Shown in pieces: positions 36,196-46,095 of a stretch of 64,000 bases of DNA. Source of the stretch: CAXBPY01 sp003455275 (GTDB taxonomy: Bacteria; Bacteroidota; Bacteroidia; Chitinophagales; UBA10324); contig CAXBPY010000007.1 in NCBI GenBank assembly GCA_963977675.1, forward strand, positions 1 through 64,000. The letters run 5' to 3'. The number at the start of each line of letters is the position of its first letter. The first letter of the stretch is position 1. The notes under the pieces were generated by a model. The model was not told where the DNA came from, ran no database searches, and worked only from the letters and a program-made list of their open reading frames with translations. Both the position numbers and the translations under genes were made by a program.

Positions 36196-37365
36196 ATGTT
36201 AAATAAAATTTTGATACTTCTTGCAGTAGTATGTTGTTTCAACACAGCTTTTGCACAAAAGAAAAACCTGACAGATGCATACTTTGCACTGGATCATGGA
36301 GAGTTGGACAAGGCAAAAGAATATATTGAAGCAGCATCAGTTGAACCCACAACCATGAACATGCCTAAAACCTGGGCTTATCGTGCAAACATTTATTTCG
36401 CAATCTTCAGAGACACAGCTCGTACACCTGCACACCAGGAAGGAGATTTGAATGAATCATTTAAAAGTTTGAAAAGATTAACTGAACTTGATCCTAAAGG
36501 AACTTTTGGACTTGATGTTTTTAATACCATTATTCCTATGTATGATATTTACAACCTTTCAGGAAGCAAGAACTATGATGACCACGATTACCAGTCAGCA
36601 TACGATAATTTTGGAAAAGTCCTTGAACTTTCGAAAATGGTAAATCAACTTTTTAATCAAACTAATGTTGACACCTTTACGACTCTTTACTATGCTCATG
36701 CTGCGTTTAAACTTGGCAAAAAAGAAGAAGCCTATAAGCTGTATGATGTTTTGCGAAATGAGCGCAAGTATGATGACCCGCTGATTTATCAGGATTTTGC
36801 CGATGAAGCAGCTCAATCAAAAGACACTTTGAAGGCCATATCTATTCTTGATGATGGTTTGGGGAAATTTCCTAAGAGTGAAAGCATGATGTATCAGCAA
36901 TTGAATTACTATATATTTTCTCATCATCCAGGAGATGCCATTGGTAAACTGAAGAAAGCAATTGATATGGACCCAACTAGAGCTGATCTTTACAGGGCTC
37001 TCGGCGATGCTTACAAGAATACAGATGATACAGCTAATGCACGCAAAACATACGAGCAGGCATTAAAACTTGACCCAAAGAATTTTGACATATACAAAAG
37101 CCTGGCAGAAGTTTATTATAACAATGCTGTAAAAACAATTGATGAAATGAATTCACTGCCTGATGGAGATAAGAGAATTGATATTCTCAAAGCCTCAAGT
37201 GACGCCTTACTTTATAAAGCATTACCGTACCTTGAAAAAGCAAAAGAGCTTGACTCAACTGACATGGAAGTGCTTAATGCATTAAAAGAAATTTATGCTC
37301 GCACCAATCAAATGGAAAAAGTAAAAGAAATTAATGCTGACATTCAAAAGCAAAAGGGCAACTAA
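36196..37365 (+). CDS. Exported TPR protein downstream of gyrA
   Basis: A 389-residue protein with a signal peptide (MLNKILILL...TAFAQ) and several tetratricopeptide repeats; the clearest are ADLYRALGDAYKNTDDTANA and the repeat just after it (about 263-320). Probably periplasmic and a scaffold for protein-protein contacts; no enzyme motif is present. It follows gyrA by 50 bases and the two likely form one transcript ending at the terminator at 37400. Confidence 0.87.
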   Translation: MLNKILILLAVVCCFNTAFAQKKNLTDAYFALDHGELDKAKEYIEAASVEPTTMNMPKTWAYRANIYFAIFRDTARTPAHQEGDLNESFKSLKRLTELDPKGTFGLDVFNTIIPMYDIYNLSGSKNYDDHDYQSAYDNFGKVLELSKMVNQLFNQTNVDTFTTLYYAHAAFKLGKKEEAYKLYDVLRNERKYDDPLIYQDFADEAAQSKDTLKAISILDDGLGKFPKSESMMYQQLNYYIFSHHPGDAIGKLKKAIDMDPTRADLYRALGDAYKNTDDTANARKTYEQALKLDPKNFDIYKSLAEVYYNNAVKTIDEMNSLPDGDKRIDILKASSDALLYKALPYLEKAKELDSTDMEVLNALKEIYARTNQMEKVKEINADIQKQKGN

Positions 37366-37399
37366 GAAATTATTTATATCTTCTTGAAAAGTAAATAGG

Positions 37400-37440
37400 G
37401 AAGCCCGCGACATTATGCGGGCTTCATTTGAAATATTTTA
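37400..37440 (+). terminator. Terminator after the gyrA-TPR transcript
   Basis: Nine-base perfect stem GAAGCCCGC at 37400-37408 with GCGGGCTTC at 37417-37425, 8-base loop, followed by a moderately T-rich stretch. Confidence 0.8.
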
Positions 37441-37652
37441 TTTAACATAATATTAATTATAAGACATATTATTTAGTATTTACCAATAAAAGGTTTAAAG
37501 TAATTGGCTATATAATACTTTGGTTAGAGTTTGGAGTTTATGATGTAGTCAAATAGGTCAATTTGTTCATCATTGATACATGCTTTTCAAATTAATTGAA
37601 CTTTAAAACCAATGCAATTAAAACGAAAATCAAGAAAAATATTTTTCATCCA

Positions 37653-37683
37653 AAAATAAAATTCACAACATGAATTTTATTTT
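37653..37683. repeat. Perfect 13-base inverted repeat
   Basis: AAAATAAAATTCA at 37653-37665 and its exact complement TGAATTTTATTTT at 37671-37683, separated by CAACA. It lies in the gene-free interval between convergent genes; possibly an extra terminator or a protein-binding dyad. Confidence 0.85.
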
Positions 37684-37711
37684 GAATCCTAAGTAAAGAA
37701 ATGAGATTTCA

Positions 37712-37754
37712 GAAAATAAAAAAGGGAAGACAAAAATTAATGTCCTCCCCTTTT
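37712..37754 (-). terminator. Terminator for the 1031-residue T9SS gene
   Basis: On the reverse strand, AAAAGGGGAGGAC (37754-37742) pairs imperfectly with GTCTTCCCTTTT (37731-37720), then runs into a T-rich tail. One bulge and a 10-base loop are present. Confidence 0.75.
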
Positions 37755-37771
37755 CAATTAAATGAAAATTA

Positions 37772-40700
37772 TTATTTCACCACGGTCATTTTTTTAACAT
37801 AGGAATTTGTACCATCGCTTACTTCGACAAAATAAATTCCGGCAGGAAGTGTTCTAACATCTATGCCGTAAAGATTGTTGCCATTCTTGAGAGATAGCTG
37901 CTGAGTGATATAAGTTTTACCAAGAATATCCATCACTTTCAAGGACCCGTTAGATGAACCATTTCCAGCATTCACCATAATGCTAACTTCATTATTTGAC
38001 GGATTCGGATAAATACTGAAATCAAATTCGCTTTTGATCATATCATGAGTTGATATGTCCTGTTGAATTGTATTAAGAGTGGTATTGGTTTTCACAGGAG
38101 CATTGTAATCAAAGTAAATACTTGCGCTGTTTTTAATCTGTGTTCCGGGAGTCAAATTGGGGTTTTGTTTTATAGTGTAAATAATATATCCAATACTTCC
38201 TAGTGGATCATTCAAACTGTCAGGCAGATTAATATTTTCAAAACTGAACTTTATCACACCATTCTCCGTCATCTCGGCTTTGAAATTATGACTTGAATAA
38301 ACAGGATGCAGAGAAGTGTAATCTAAATCACTGTCAAGGGTATCAAGCAAGTAAATATTGAAAGCAGTATATGTTCCAGTGTTTTGAAAGTGTATAGTGT
38401 ATTCAAGAATTGAATCGTTCACACTTATATAGCCAGGTACCCCAGTTCCTTTTGGCCGTACTTCTTTGAAATTAGGATCCCATGAACCTACCACACTTGC
38501 ATAATAAGTATTTACATTATTCCAGGGTGAATAATCACTAAGCCAATTATTTATTAAACCGTTATAAGAGCAAGTATCATTAAACAAGAGTGAAGTTCCC
38601 AGAGGGATATTAGTTGGAACATTATAGTTAGCAATAGATAGGTTAGATTGTGCGGGCGCAAGAGTTAGACCTGTACTTGCGATACTGTACCAACTTGGAA
38701 ATGATCCGGCATTCAATTGTGCAAAAGGTGAAAACGAAGAGAGATTCATTTGGCCATCGTGCTTGTACCCGGAAACTACATCTGTTTCGTTTATGGTTCC
38801 TTCGTTTTTAATAATTACATGCTGATAGTAAGTGTGTCCTGGAATTGGCGGAGTATAATGCAAGGTTGAAATATGAATATCATGAATTGGATTAATCACA
38901 TTCGCAAAATCATAAGTATTGCTGCAACCGCTTGCAGCAGATACTGAAACAGAAATGGAATTATTTTGACAGGCAGCAAGCGGATAGAAATATTGAACAT
39001 TTTCTGATAGCGTATAACTGCCGGTGGGTACCTGAAATGAATAATGTCCTGATGCATTAGTATAAGTGTAACCAAATCCTGAACAATGAATCATAATGTT
39101 TTCAATTCCATTTTCACCTGCATCCATTGTACAATTTCCATTGGCATCGTCATATACCGTTCCTTCTATTGTGCAATAACAACTGTTATTCAATGGATCA
39201 TATCCGCAACTCGTCCATGAATTCTGAACACAACCAGCAGCGTCAGTTACATAAACATAATAGTTTCCAGTAATAAGTGAAGATGCAATGTTGGTCGTTT
39301 GCCCATTGCTCCAGGCATATGTATAAGGGGCAGTTCCTCCATAAGGAATTGCCACAATATTTCCATCTGCAGTATAAATGCAACTTGCAGGTGTAGAAGC
39401 AAAGCCAATACTGATAGGGCTGCTAGCCTGTACAACTGCATACTTTACTATTGAACAACCAAGATTATCAGTTACCGTGCATGTATATCCTCCTGCAGCC
39501 AGATTTGTAATCGAAGTGGTATTTCCACCATTGCTCCATGCAGTAGTGTAAGGGGCAGTTCCGGATGTAATAATTATTTGTGCAGAACCATTTGATAAGG
39601 TACAATAAGCATCAGCCGAATTTGTAAAACCTGATACAACACTGATTGGAGGAACAACCACAGTACCTGATCGAATACAACCAACATTATCTGTTACAAT
39701 GAATGAATATGTTCCAGGTTCAAGTCCGGTTGCTGTTGCACCTGTTTGCGCTGGAAATGTATTCCATTGATAAGTATAAGGTGCAGTTCCTCCGGTTGCA
39801 ACTAGAGTAGCCGTTCCTGTAGCTGAAGTACACTGACTTGGAGTTGAAGAATATGTTACTGTAATGGGTGTTGAAGAACTTAAATAATAATATCCCTCAC
39901 CAACGCACCCGTTTGCATCTATTACTGTTATAGAATAATTTCCAGCAGTAAGGTTCGAAATATTTTGAGTATTGATTCCATTACTCCAGTGATAGGAATA
40001 AGGAGGTAATCCTCCGCTTCCGAATGAAATGGCGCTTCCATCATTTTGAAGGCATGTGGCGGGTGTCAGAGTTACATTGGTTCCAATTGTAATTGATTGC
40101 TGAACATAAATTCCTTCTGTCTGATAGCATCCTTGTGCATCAGTTACAGTGACTTGATAATATCCAAGTGAGAGGCCTGTGATTGTTTGGCTGTTAGAAC
40201 CATTACTCCAAATGAAACTGTAAGGTGCTATCCCCCCTCCCAATCCCGAAACTGTTGCTGTTCCATTTGTACAGTTTGCAGGTGTACTTGTTGTAGTGAA
40301 TGTAACCGGCGATTGATTCCAGATATAGATTGAATCACCTACTGCATAAGTTCCAGAAACGCATCCTGCAGCATCAGTTATTAATACAGAATAATTACCG
40401 GCAGGAAGGTTCACATTGGCACCGCTACCTACAACTGTTCCAGATGGTATTTCGCTCCATTGAATGTTATAAGGAGCAGTTCCGCCGGTAATCGTTACTG
40501 CAGCGGTTCCTAAGGCAGGACAAATTGCCGGGCTTGTTGTAACAACATATGTAAATGGAGGTGCACCGGCAAAGTTGCCGTAAGCCTGACCTCCCGTACC
40601 TAAGGCATTAAGGTAAACATAACCACCTGCATAATTGAAAAGTGTATCAAATGAATTAGTTACAGTGTGGGTGGTTTGAACTCCAGCTGTCCACCAATAA

Positions 40701-40867
40701 AAAGTTATAGGTGGAGTAAGTCCGGTAGTTTGTGCAATCAGAATTCCATCATTATTACAAACAGGGTTTGCAAGAGTGAAAGTGATAGTACCGGATTGAG
40801 CACTAACCTTCCATGAGGATAAAACCAGAACTAAACAAAATGTAAAAAGTTTAAAAATGTTTTTCAT
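37772..40867 (-). CDS. Large SprB-repeat T9SS type A surface protein
   Basis: A secreted 1031-residue protein. Signal peptide to VSAQ; six well-formed SprB-like repeats (GGTAPYTYxWSN...GxYxVTVTDAxGC, about 105-560); a prealbumin-like/SdrD B-type segment with DDANGNCTMDAGENGIENIM and SGHYSFQVPTGSYTL (about 575-640); a DUF11-like or DUF7619 region (NEGTINETDVV, SWDPNFKEVRPKG, YTIHFQNTGTYTAFNI, SASIYFDYNAPVKT, about 665-940); and a type A sorting tail (YPNPSNNEVSIM, LPAGIYFVEVSD, MTVVK). SprB repeats are named after the gliding adhesin of Flavobacterium; a role in adhesion or gliding is possible but not shown. Confidence 0.93.
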   Translation of the reverse strand: MKNIFKLFTFCLVLVLSSWKVSAQSGTITFTLANPVCNNDGILIAQTTGLTPPITFYWWTAGVQTTHTVTNSFDTLFNYAGGYVYLNALGTGGQAYGNFAGAPPFTYVVTTSPAICPALGTAAVTITGGTAPYNIQWSEIPSGTVVGSGANVNLPAGNYSVLITDAAGCVSGTYAVGDSIYIWNQSPVTFTTTSTPANCTNGTATVSGLGGGIAPYSFIWSNGSNSQTITGLSLGYYQVTVTDAQGCYQTEGIYVQQSITIGTNVTLTPATCLQNDGSAISFGSGGLPPYSYHWSNGINTQNISNLTAGNYSITVIDANGCVGEGYYYLSSSTPITVTYSSTPSQCTSATGTATLVATGGTAPYTYQWNTFPAQTGATATGLEPGTYSFIVTDNVGCIRSGTVVVPPISVVSGFTNSADAYCTLSNGSAQIIITSGTAPYTTAWSNGGNTTSITNLAAGGYTCTVTDNLGCSIVKYAVVQASSPISIGFASTPASCIYTADGNIVAIPYGGTAPYTYAWSNGQTTNIASSLITGNYYVYVTDAAGCVQNSWTSCGYDPLNNSCYCTIEGTVYDDANGNCTMDAGENGIENIMIHCSGFGYTYTNASGHYSFQVPTGSYTLSENVQYFYPLAACQNNSISVSVSAASGCSNTYDFANVINPIHDIHISTLHYTPPIPGHTYYQHVIIKNEGTINETDVVSGYKHDGQMNLSSFSPFAQLNAGSFPSWYSIASTGLTLAPAQSNLSIANYNVPTNIPLGTSLLFNDTCSYNGLINNWLSDYSPWNNVNTYYASVVGSWDPNFKEVRPKGTGVPGYISVNDSILEYTIHFQNTGTYTAFNIYLLDTLDSDLDYTSLHPVYSSHNFKAEMTENGVIKFSFENINLPDSLNDPLGSIGYIIYTIKQNPNLTPGTQIKNSASIYFDYNAPVKTNTTLNTIQQDISTHDMIKSEFDFSIYPNPSNNEVSIMVNAGNGSSNGSLKVMDILGKTYITQQLSLKNGNNLYGIDVRTLPAGIYFVEVSDGTNSYVKKMTVVK

Positions 40868-40929
40868 ATGTTTTAATTTTCTTAGTAAACGAAAAGATTA
40901 ATTTAAAAGGTTGGGTGTATTGAAAGCTT

Positions 40930-40962
40930 CAAACTTAATGGCTCACCATTTTGAGATTCAAA
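40930..40962 (-). promoter_or_regulatory. Possible promoter of the 1031-residue T9SS gene
   Basis: On the reverse strand, TTTG (40962-40959) and TAAGTTTG (40937-40930) are separated by 21 bases, a slightly long version of the -33/-7 pair. The start codon is 63 bases downstream. Confidence 0.4.
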
Positions 40963-41088
40963 ATGAAAAAATAATTGCTTACACATTCAGAAAATTTTAG
41001 CTTCAAATCTGATTAACAAAAAATTTATTCCATATGATTCAAATCACATTTCTATTTTTAGCAGAAATTAAAAACTAAGATTTTTATT

Positions 41089-41334
41089 ATGAGATCTATC
41101 ATGAAATTTTATTGGTTTAAACGGAGTGGACTGTTCTTCTACCCTATTTCCATTTTTGGTTGGCTCATTACACTTCTGACTATTGCACTTTCGATTTACA
41201 TCTTTATTCAGATAGATGCTGAATCTCATTCTGTAAGCGACACACTGATTAATTTCGCTTATAACATGTTATTTGTTTTATGCGGATATTCAATCATTGC
41301 CTATCTCGCGTCGAAAAGTTCAAAGGACAAATGA
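41089..41334 (+). CDS. Small two-helix membrane protein of unknown function
   Basis: An 81-residue protein with two hydrophobic segments (about 15-42 and 56-72) and a short Lys/Ser tail. No named family is recognised. MKFYWFKRSGLFFYP would be the N-terminus if the ATG at 41101 is used instead of 41089. It precedes the ComEC-like gene by 43 bases on the same strand. Confidence 0.68.
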   Translation: MRSIMKFYWFKRSGLFFYPISIFGWLITLLTIALSIYIFIQIDAESHSVSDTLINFAYNMLFVLCGYSIIAYLASKSSKDK

Positions 41335-41377
41335 TTAAGTTCTAGTTATCATTTCTTTTCATATAGCAAAGCACCTG

Positions 41378-43507
41378 ATGTCTATATCTAAGGAGCGGAT
41401 CTTTATCAAGTTACTCTTTCCATTTGCTGCTGGAATACTTTGCGGCTATATAACAGGAATTCAGATTTCAAGCTGGATATTAATTGCTCTGATTCCGTTA
41501 TTGCCTGCCCTTCACTTTTTAATTAATAGAAAGATTCTAACCGCTTACACTCAAGGTTGGCTATTTGGAGTAGCAGCGTTCACTTTATTTTTTTTCTCGG
41601 GCTGGTTTTCATTTTCCACTACTTATGATCTAAATGACGAAAATCATTTTATTAATTTCGGGAAAGATGAATTCGCTATTGTACGATTAACAGAGCCACC
41701 TGTGTTCAAGGAAAAATTCGCACGGTGTATTGTTGAAGTTTCTCAAACCGGATCACAAAAATTTATTCGCTCTGTATCTGGAAATGCAGTAGTCTATTTT
41801 TCACTAAATGATACTTCCAGAAATTTTCATTATGGAGATGAAATATTGATTGCAAACAATCCATCACCGTTAGACTCAGTTTCAAATCCATATCAATATG
41901 ATTACCGCGGGTATCTTGATAAAAAGAATATTCACTTTACTTTTTTTGAAAAGCAAAATCAATTTGTCCCTTTAAACATCAATCAAGGATTTTCTCTTCT
42001 GCGTTTTGCATATCAAATGCGCGACTGGTGTGTCGGAATAATTAAAAAATATGTTGGCGAAACAAAAGAGTCAGCAGTAATCGCTGCGCTGGTAGTCGGT
42101 TATCGTGATGAAGTAAGTCCAGAAATTGTTCAGTCATTTTCATCGGCTGGTGTTGTTCACATTCTCGCGGTTTCAGGAATGCATGTGGGTATTTTATACT
42201 GGCTTCTTGATAAAATTCTTGTTTTCCTCCGAATGAATAAGAAGAAATCACTGCAATTGATCAAAGTGTTTATTTTAATGGGATTCATTTGGTTCTTCGC
42301 GATGATTACAGGTTTAAGCGGATCGGTAGTTCGGGCATCGGCAATGCTTACTCTGTTAATCATTGGAAAAAATTACGGGAGGCATACTGATATAATTAAC
42401 CTGTTGTGTGCTTCTGCCTTTTGCATTCTTGCATTTGATGTGTTTTCATTTCTTGATGCCGGATTTCAGCTTTCATTCTTTGCACTGGTTGGTATAGCAC
42501 TCTTTGAAAGAAATATTTATTGGACCTTTAAACTCAGAAATAAATTTTTGCATTTATGCTGGTCAATGTGCAGCGTAAGCATAGCAGCACAGTTAGGAGT
42601 TCTTCCCCTTACCTTGTTTTATTTCAATCAATTTCCACTCATGTTTCTTGTGGCTAACATTATAGGTGTTCCACTCTCAACCGGAATATTGTTTGGAGGT
42701 GTCGGCTTATTCGCAATTTCTGGTGTTGCCAATTTTTACTCACCGATTTCAAATATTGCCTGGTGGTATGGCAAAGCGCTTGGCTTTGCAACCTGGTTGC
42801 TCGATCAGTTTATCAATTGGGTACAGCATCTTCCATATGCTTCTCTCAATATGGGGCACTTCAATATTGCTTGTTTCATTCTCGCTTTTTTCGGATTGTA
42901 TTTTCTATATGAATTTCTTGAGTGGAAGATTCAAAGGAAATTAATTTATGCATTATCAGTAGCACTTATCATTTCTTTCATATATAACTATTCTAATATT
43001 AAAGAAATGAATAGGCGCGAAATAATGTTTCTTCATTTCGGAAAAGGAAACTTATATGTTTTCCGCGAACGGAATAACAGCCTGATGTTAGGCGATTCGT
43101 CCTTGCTTTCTGATGGATATTTTTTACAATACACCAATAGTTATTTGAAAAAGACTTGCGTGAATCATCTTCAGATCCTGCCGCTTGAAAAAATCAATGA
43201 CACTAGTTCTGTAAACTGGAATCATTTTCATTCGCGGGGAAAATTTATCTCTTTCGATGGACTGCATGGTGCCGTGCTTGATCAAAGTGATATCAGTTCT
43301 GACAAAAAACTAAAACTTGATTTTGTAATTGCAGATGCTGCAAGCAATAAACCTGATTTGATAAAAGAAAATTATTCTCCAAAAGTTTGGGTTGCAGATG
43401 CTGATGTTAAAAGTTTAGCATTGGAGGAAGTAAAGGGCATTTGTGCATCATTAAGTTTGCAATTTCATTTTCTGCCGGTCGACGGCGCATACATCAAACA
43501 ATTCTGA
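41378..43507 (+). CDS. ComEC/Rec2 family membrane protein
   Basis: A 709-residue member of the ComEC family, the inner-membrane DNA channel of natural transformation. An N-terminal DUF4131 region (two or three helices plus an OB-like domain, about 10-190) is followed by the competence domain with HILAVSGMHVGIL (about 263-275) and multiple helices up to about 535. The remaining 170 residues take the place of the metallo-beta-lactamase-like domain, but its HxHxDH metal motif is absent. This reduced C-terminus is common in Bacteroidota, so DNA uptake is plausible but not demonstrated. The crotonase gene follows by one base. Confidence 0.88.
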   Translation: MSISKERIFIKLLFPFAAGILCGYITGIQISSWILIALIPLLPALHFLINRKILTAYTQGWLFGVAAFTLFFFSGWFSFSTTYDLNDENHFINFGKDEFAIVRLTEPPVFKEKFARCIVEVSQTGSQKFIRSVSGNAVVYFSLNDTSRNFHYGDEILIANNPSPLDSVSNPYQYDYRGYLDKKNIHFTFFEKQNQFVPLNINQGFSLLRFAYQMRDWCVGIIKKYVGETKESAVIAALVVGYRDEVSPEIVQSFSSAGVVHILAVSGMHVGILYWLLDKILVFLRMNKKKSLQLIKVFILMGFIWFFAMITGLSGSVVRASAMLTLLIIGKNYGRHTDIINLLCASAFCILAFDVFSFLDAGFQLSFFALVGIALFERNIYWTFKLRNKFLHLCWSMCSVSIAAQLGVLPLTLFYFNQFPLMFLVANIIGVPLSTGILFGGVGLFAISGVANFYSPISNIAWWYGKALGFATWLLDQFINWVQHLPYASLNMGHFNIACFILAFFGLYFLYEFLEWKIQRKLIYALSVALIISFIYNYSNIKEMNRREIMFLHFGKGNLYVFRERNNSLMLGDSSLLSDGYFLQYTNSYLKKTCVNHLQILPLEKINDTSSVNWNHFHSRGKFISFDGLHGAVLDQSDISSDKKLKLDFVIADAASNKPDLIKENYSPKVWVADADVKSLALEEVKGICASLSLQFHFLPVDGAYIKQF

Positions 43508-43508
43508 C

Positions 43509-44285
43509 ATGGAAAATATTGTTCTCTATGAACTCAGCAATCGCGTTGCATATATTACTCTTAATCGTGAGGATCGCCGTAATGCATTAAACCCCGAAAT
43601 GATCAATGCATTATCAGCTGCATTAACGAAAGCAGGAAATGATTCTAGTGTAAAGGTGATCGTGATTCGCGCAAATGGAAATGTATTTTGCTCAGGAGCG
43701 GATCTTGCCCACTTGCAAAAATTGCAGAGCAATTCATTCGAAGAAAATTTATCTGACAGCCTGCTTCTGGCCGAATTGTTTAAGACAATTTACCTTCATC
43801 CGAAAATTATTATTGCTCAGGTTGAAGGTGCTGCTATAGCCGGGGGGTGTGGACTTGCAACTGTTTGTGATTTCACTTTTGCCACTCCGGACTCACGATT
43901 TGGATATACTGAAGCAAGAATCGGATTTGTTCCTGCTATCGTAATGTTTTTTCTAATCAGAAAAATCGGAGAAGCCAAAGCGAAACAATTCTTATATACA
44001 GGTAAATTAACTGACGCTCAAACTGCGTTCGATTCAGGATTGATAAATAAAATTTATTCAGCAGAAAGCATTCGGCAGTCAGTTCAGGAATTTGCAGAGG
44101 GAATATGCCGTGATTCATCTGCTCAGTCTTTAACAATGACAAAACTGATGATCGCAAATGTTCAATCACTTTCGCTCGAAGATGCCATGAACTATGCCGC
44201 ACGAATGAATGCAAATGCTCGTGAAACTGATGATTGCCGCAAGGGCATCAGCGCTTTTCTGAATAAGGAAACTATTCAATGGTGA
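43509..44285 (+). CDS. Enoyl-CoA hydratase/isomerase, methylglutaconyl-CoA hydratase-like
   Basis: A 258-residue crotonase-fold enzyme. Key segments are NALNPEM, FCSGADLAHLQ (oxyanion hole), AAIAGGCGLATVCD and FGYTEARIGFVPAIV. The last motif is characteristic of LiuC/AUH-type 3-methylglutaconyl-CoA hydratase of leucine breakdown. The first catalytic Glu position of mitochondrial crotonase is Gly here while the second (YTE) is kept; the same combination occurs in LiuC enzymes. Substrate assignment is therefore likely but not proven; no other leu-catabolic genes are adjacent. Confidence 0.85.
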   Translation: MENIVLYELSNRVAYITLNREDRRNALNPEMINALSAALTKAGNDSSVKVIVIRANGNVFCSGADLAHLQKLQSNSFEENLSDSLLLAELFKTIYLHPKIIIAQVEGAAIAGGCGLATVCDFTFATPDSRFGYTEARIGFVPAIVMFFLIRKIGEAKAKQFLYTGKLTDAQTAFDSGLINKIYSAESIRQSVQEFAEGICRDSSAQSLTMTKLMIANVQSLSLEDAMNYAARMNANARETDDCRKGISAFLNKETIQW

Positions 44286-44297
44286 TCCGGATTTATT

Positions 44298-44747
44298 ATG
44301 ATTGAGAAATTTAACATTCGTGTTTATGGATTACTAATTAATGAAAACAACGAAGTATTGGTTACAGATGAATATGAATTCGGGAAGGAGTTTACAAAAT
44401 TTCCGGGAGGCGGACTGGAACTTGGCGAAGGATTAAAAGATGGATTGATTCGCGAATGGAAGGAAGAATTAAATCAGGAAATAGAAGTGCTGAATCATTT
44501 TTATACTACCGATTTTTTTCAGCAATCAGGTTTTAACGAAAAGCATCAGCTCATCAGTGTGTACTATTTGGTTAAAACCAATTTCAAATTCACTGTTAAA
44601 ATTTCACAAATTCCTTTTGATTTTGAAAACAGAAATGCAGAAGAAGTAATTTCATTCCGATGGATAAAACTTGATCATATGCTTCCGTCGCAACTCACAT
44701 TTCCGATTGACAAACTCGTGAGTGAGATGCTGCTTGTTAAACAATAG
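44298..44747 (+). CDS. Nudix hydrolase
   Basis: A 149-residue protein with a perfect Nudix box, Gx5Ex7REUxEE: G38, E44, R52, E53, W54, E56 and E57 in GGLELGEGLKDGLIREWKEE. It should hydrolyse a nucleoside diphosphate linked to another moiety in a metal-dependent reaction; the substrate is not evident. It starts 12 bases after the crotonase stop. Its 3' end overlaps the reverse DUF4328 gene by 11 bases. Confidence 0.9.
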   Translation: MIEKFNIRVYGLLINENNEVLVTDEYEFGKEFTKFPGGGLELGEGLKDGLIREWKEELNQEIEVLNHFYTTDFFQQSGFNEKHQLISVYYLVKTNFKFTVKISQIPFDFENRNAEEVISFRWIKLDHMLPSQLTFPIDKLVSEMLLVKQ

Positions 44748-45411
44748 GAGAATGATCAGGAATGATCAAATGATTTTCAGGTTCATCTTCAATCTCCATA
44801 TCTTTTAATTCCAGTTCGAAAGGAATCATTCTGTATATAATTTGTATACCAATGATCTGATGAAACAAATAAATCGTGTAAATAATAATCTGGCCAATAG
44901 TGTTAACAGTTAACACTGTTCTTTCGTGCCTGTAAATTATTACATAAAATGAATTGATAAGCGATAAACAAAACACAAGGATATAAAATAGCCACCATGT
45001 AGAAACCAAATTAACTGATTCTACTTCCTTTCGAATTTTTAGCTGTGTCTTGGTCCACACTTCGTTCAATATTTGATATGGTATATAAAAATTTAAGATT
45101 GGAACAAACCATCCTCCCGCAGCCCACCCTTCTGTGTGCAAAAGCGAAGTTTTAGATTGATGTAAATTGAAATATGCCCGGCGCATCCAAAGTATAAAAG
45201 AGATAAACGCCACCACCCGAATAAGTCCAAATCCATAAAGAATTACTCTAACTCTGAAATCATTATTCATTGCATCTCCTCTTTCAATCAATGGTTCATT
45301 CAGTAATTGCAATTGCATAATAAAAGAAACAATGCTTATCAATATTGTAATGACTACCAGAGATGCTGTGATAATGACAATGTTTGCGCGGAATCTGTTT
45401 GGTCGAATCAT
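44737..45411 (-). CDS. DUF4328 membrane protein
   Basis: A 224-residue membrane protein with about five hydrophobic segments. The WAAGGWFVPILNFYIPYQILNEVW segment (about 93-117) is the signature of DUF4328, a family of unknown function. It ends with an acidic cytoplasmic tail (MEIEDEPENH). Fifteen bases separate it from the upstream GNAT gene, so they are probably co-transcribed. The 3' end overlaps the Nudix gene. Confidence 0.87.
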   Translation of the reverse strand: MIRPNRFRANIVIITASLVVITILISIVSFIMQLQLLNEPLIERGDAMNNDFRVRVILYGFGLIRVVAFISFILWMRRAYFNLHQSKTSLLHTEGWAAGGWFVPILNFYIPYQILNEVWTKTQLKIRKEVESVNLVSTWWLFYILVFCLSLINSFYVIIYRHERTVLTVNTIGQIIIYTIYLFHQIIGIQIIYRMIPFELELKDMEIEDEPENHLIIPDHSPIV

Positions 45412-45426
45412 AAGGTGTTAAATATT

Positions 45427-45933
45427 CTAAATATTCTTTTCAAGTATCACGAACTCAAGATGTGTTTTTGGCAAACCAAATTTGGGGTCATTCTCCGGAA
45501 AAGGTTTTCTAATTCCGGAATTATAATATCCATGTTTCAAATACCAATTTATCAATTCAATTCTTGCTGTAAGCACTGTCATATAAATTTTATGGCAATT
45601 TTTTTTTCGCGCATGATCTTCAGCTGCAGCCAAAAATTTTTTTCCAAGACCTTTCCCCTGCAGGTTTGGTTTTACAGTCAACATTCCGAGGTATAGCTTA
45701 TCACCATGCGCTTCTAACTGAACGCAACCTTTTATCTGATTATCTTCCTTAAAAATCAAAACATCGCAACCTGGTTTGTTTATCATTTCAATCAGTCGGG
45801 CTTCATCTATCCTTATTCCACCAAGCAAATCAGCTTCGGTGGTCCATCCAATTTTAGATGATTCTCCCCTGTAGGCTGAGTTTACCAGGATATTTAATTC
45901 TTTTACATCGTCAATGGTTGCAACAGAAATCAT
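45427..45933 (-). CDS. GNAT family N-acetyltransferase
   Basis: A 168-residue acetyltransferase from the ATG at 45933 (MISVATIDDVKELN). The acetyl-CoA binding motif A is LGMLTVKPNLQGKGLGKKFL with the R/QxxGxG/A element QGKGLG, followed by motif B (ELINWYLKHGY). The acceptor substrate is unknown. The frame remains open 60 bases upstream but without a typical start context. DUF4328 follows closely on the same strand. Confidence 0.87.
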   Translation of the reverse strand: MISVATIDDVKELNILVNSAYRGESSKIGWTTEADLLGGIRIDEARLIEMINKPGCDVLIFKEDNQIKGCVQLEAHGDKLYLGMLTVKPNLQGKGLGKKFLAAAEDHARKKNCHKIYMTVLTARIELINWYLKHGYYNSGIRKPFPENDPKFGLPKTHLEFVILEKNI

Positions 45934-46095
45934 TTTGTTTTCAAAATAAATCCGAAACTTAACAATTGCCTTTGAAACTGTAATACAAACCAAAATAATT
46001 TGAAAAGCTTCTCATCAGTTTTAACCCGGACGATTACTTTTATAGAGTTAATTTTTTTAACAGATAACAATCGAGACATCAGAAAAATAAATCGC

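Larger units (their letters stand above)
37366..37771. other. 406-base gene-free region between convergent genes
   Basis: Very AT-rich. It holds three hairpins: the gyrA-side terminator (37400-37425), a perfect 13-base inverted repeat (37653-37683) and the terminator for the reverse gene (37712-37754). No ORF or RNA gene is evident in the rest. Confidence 0.65.
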
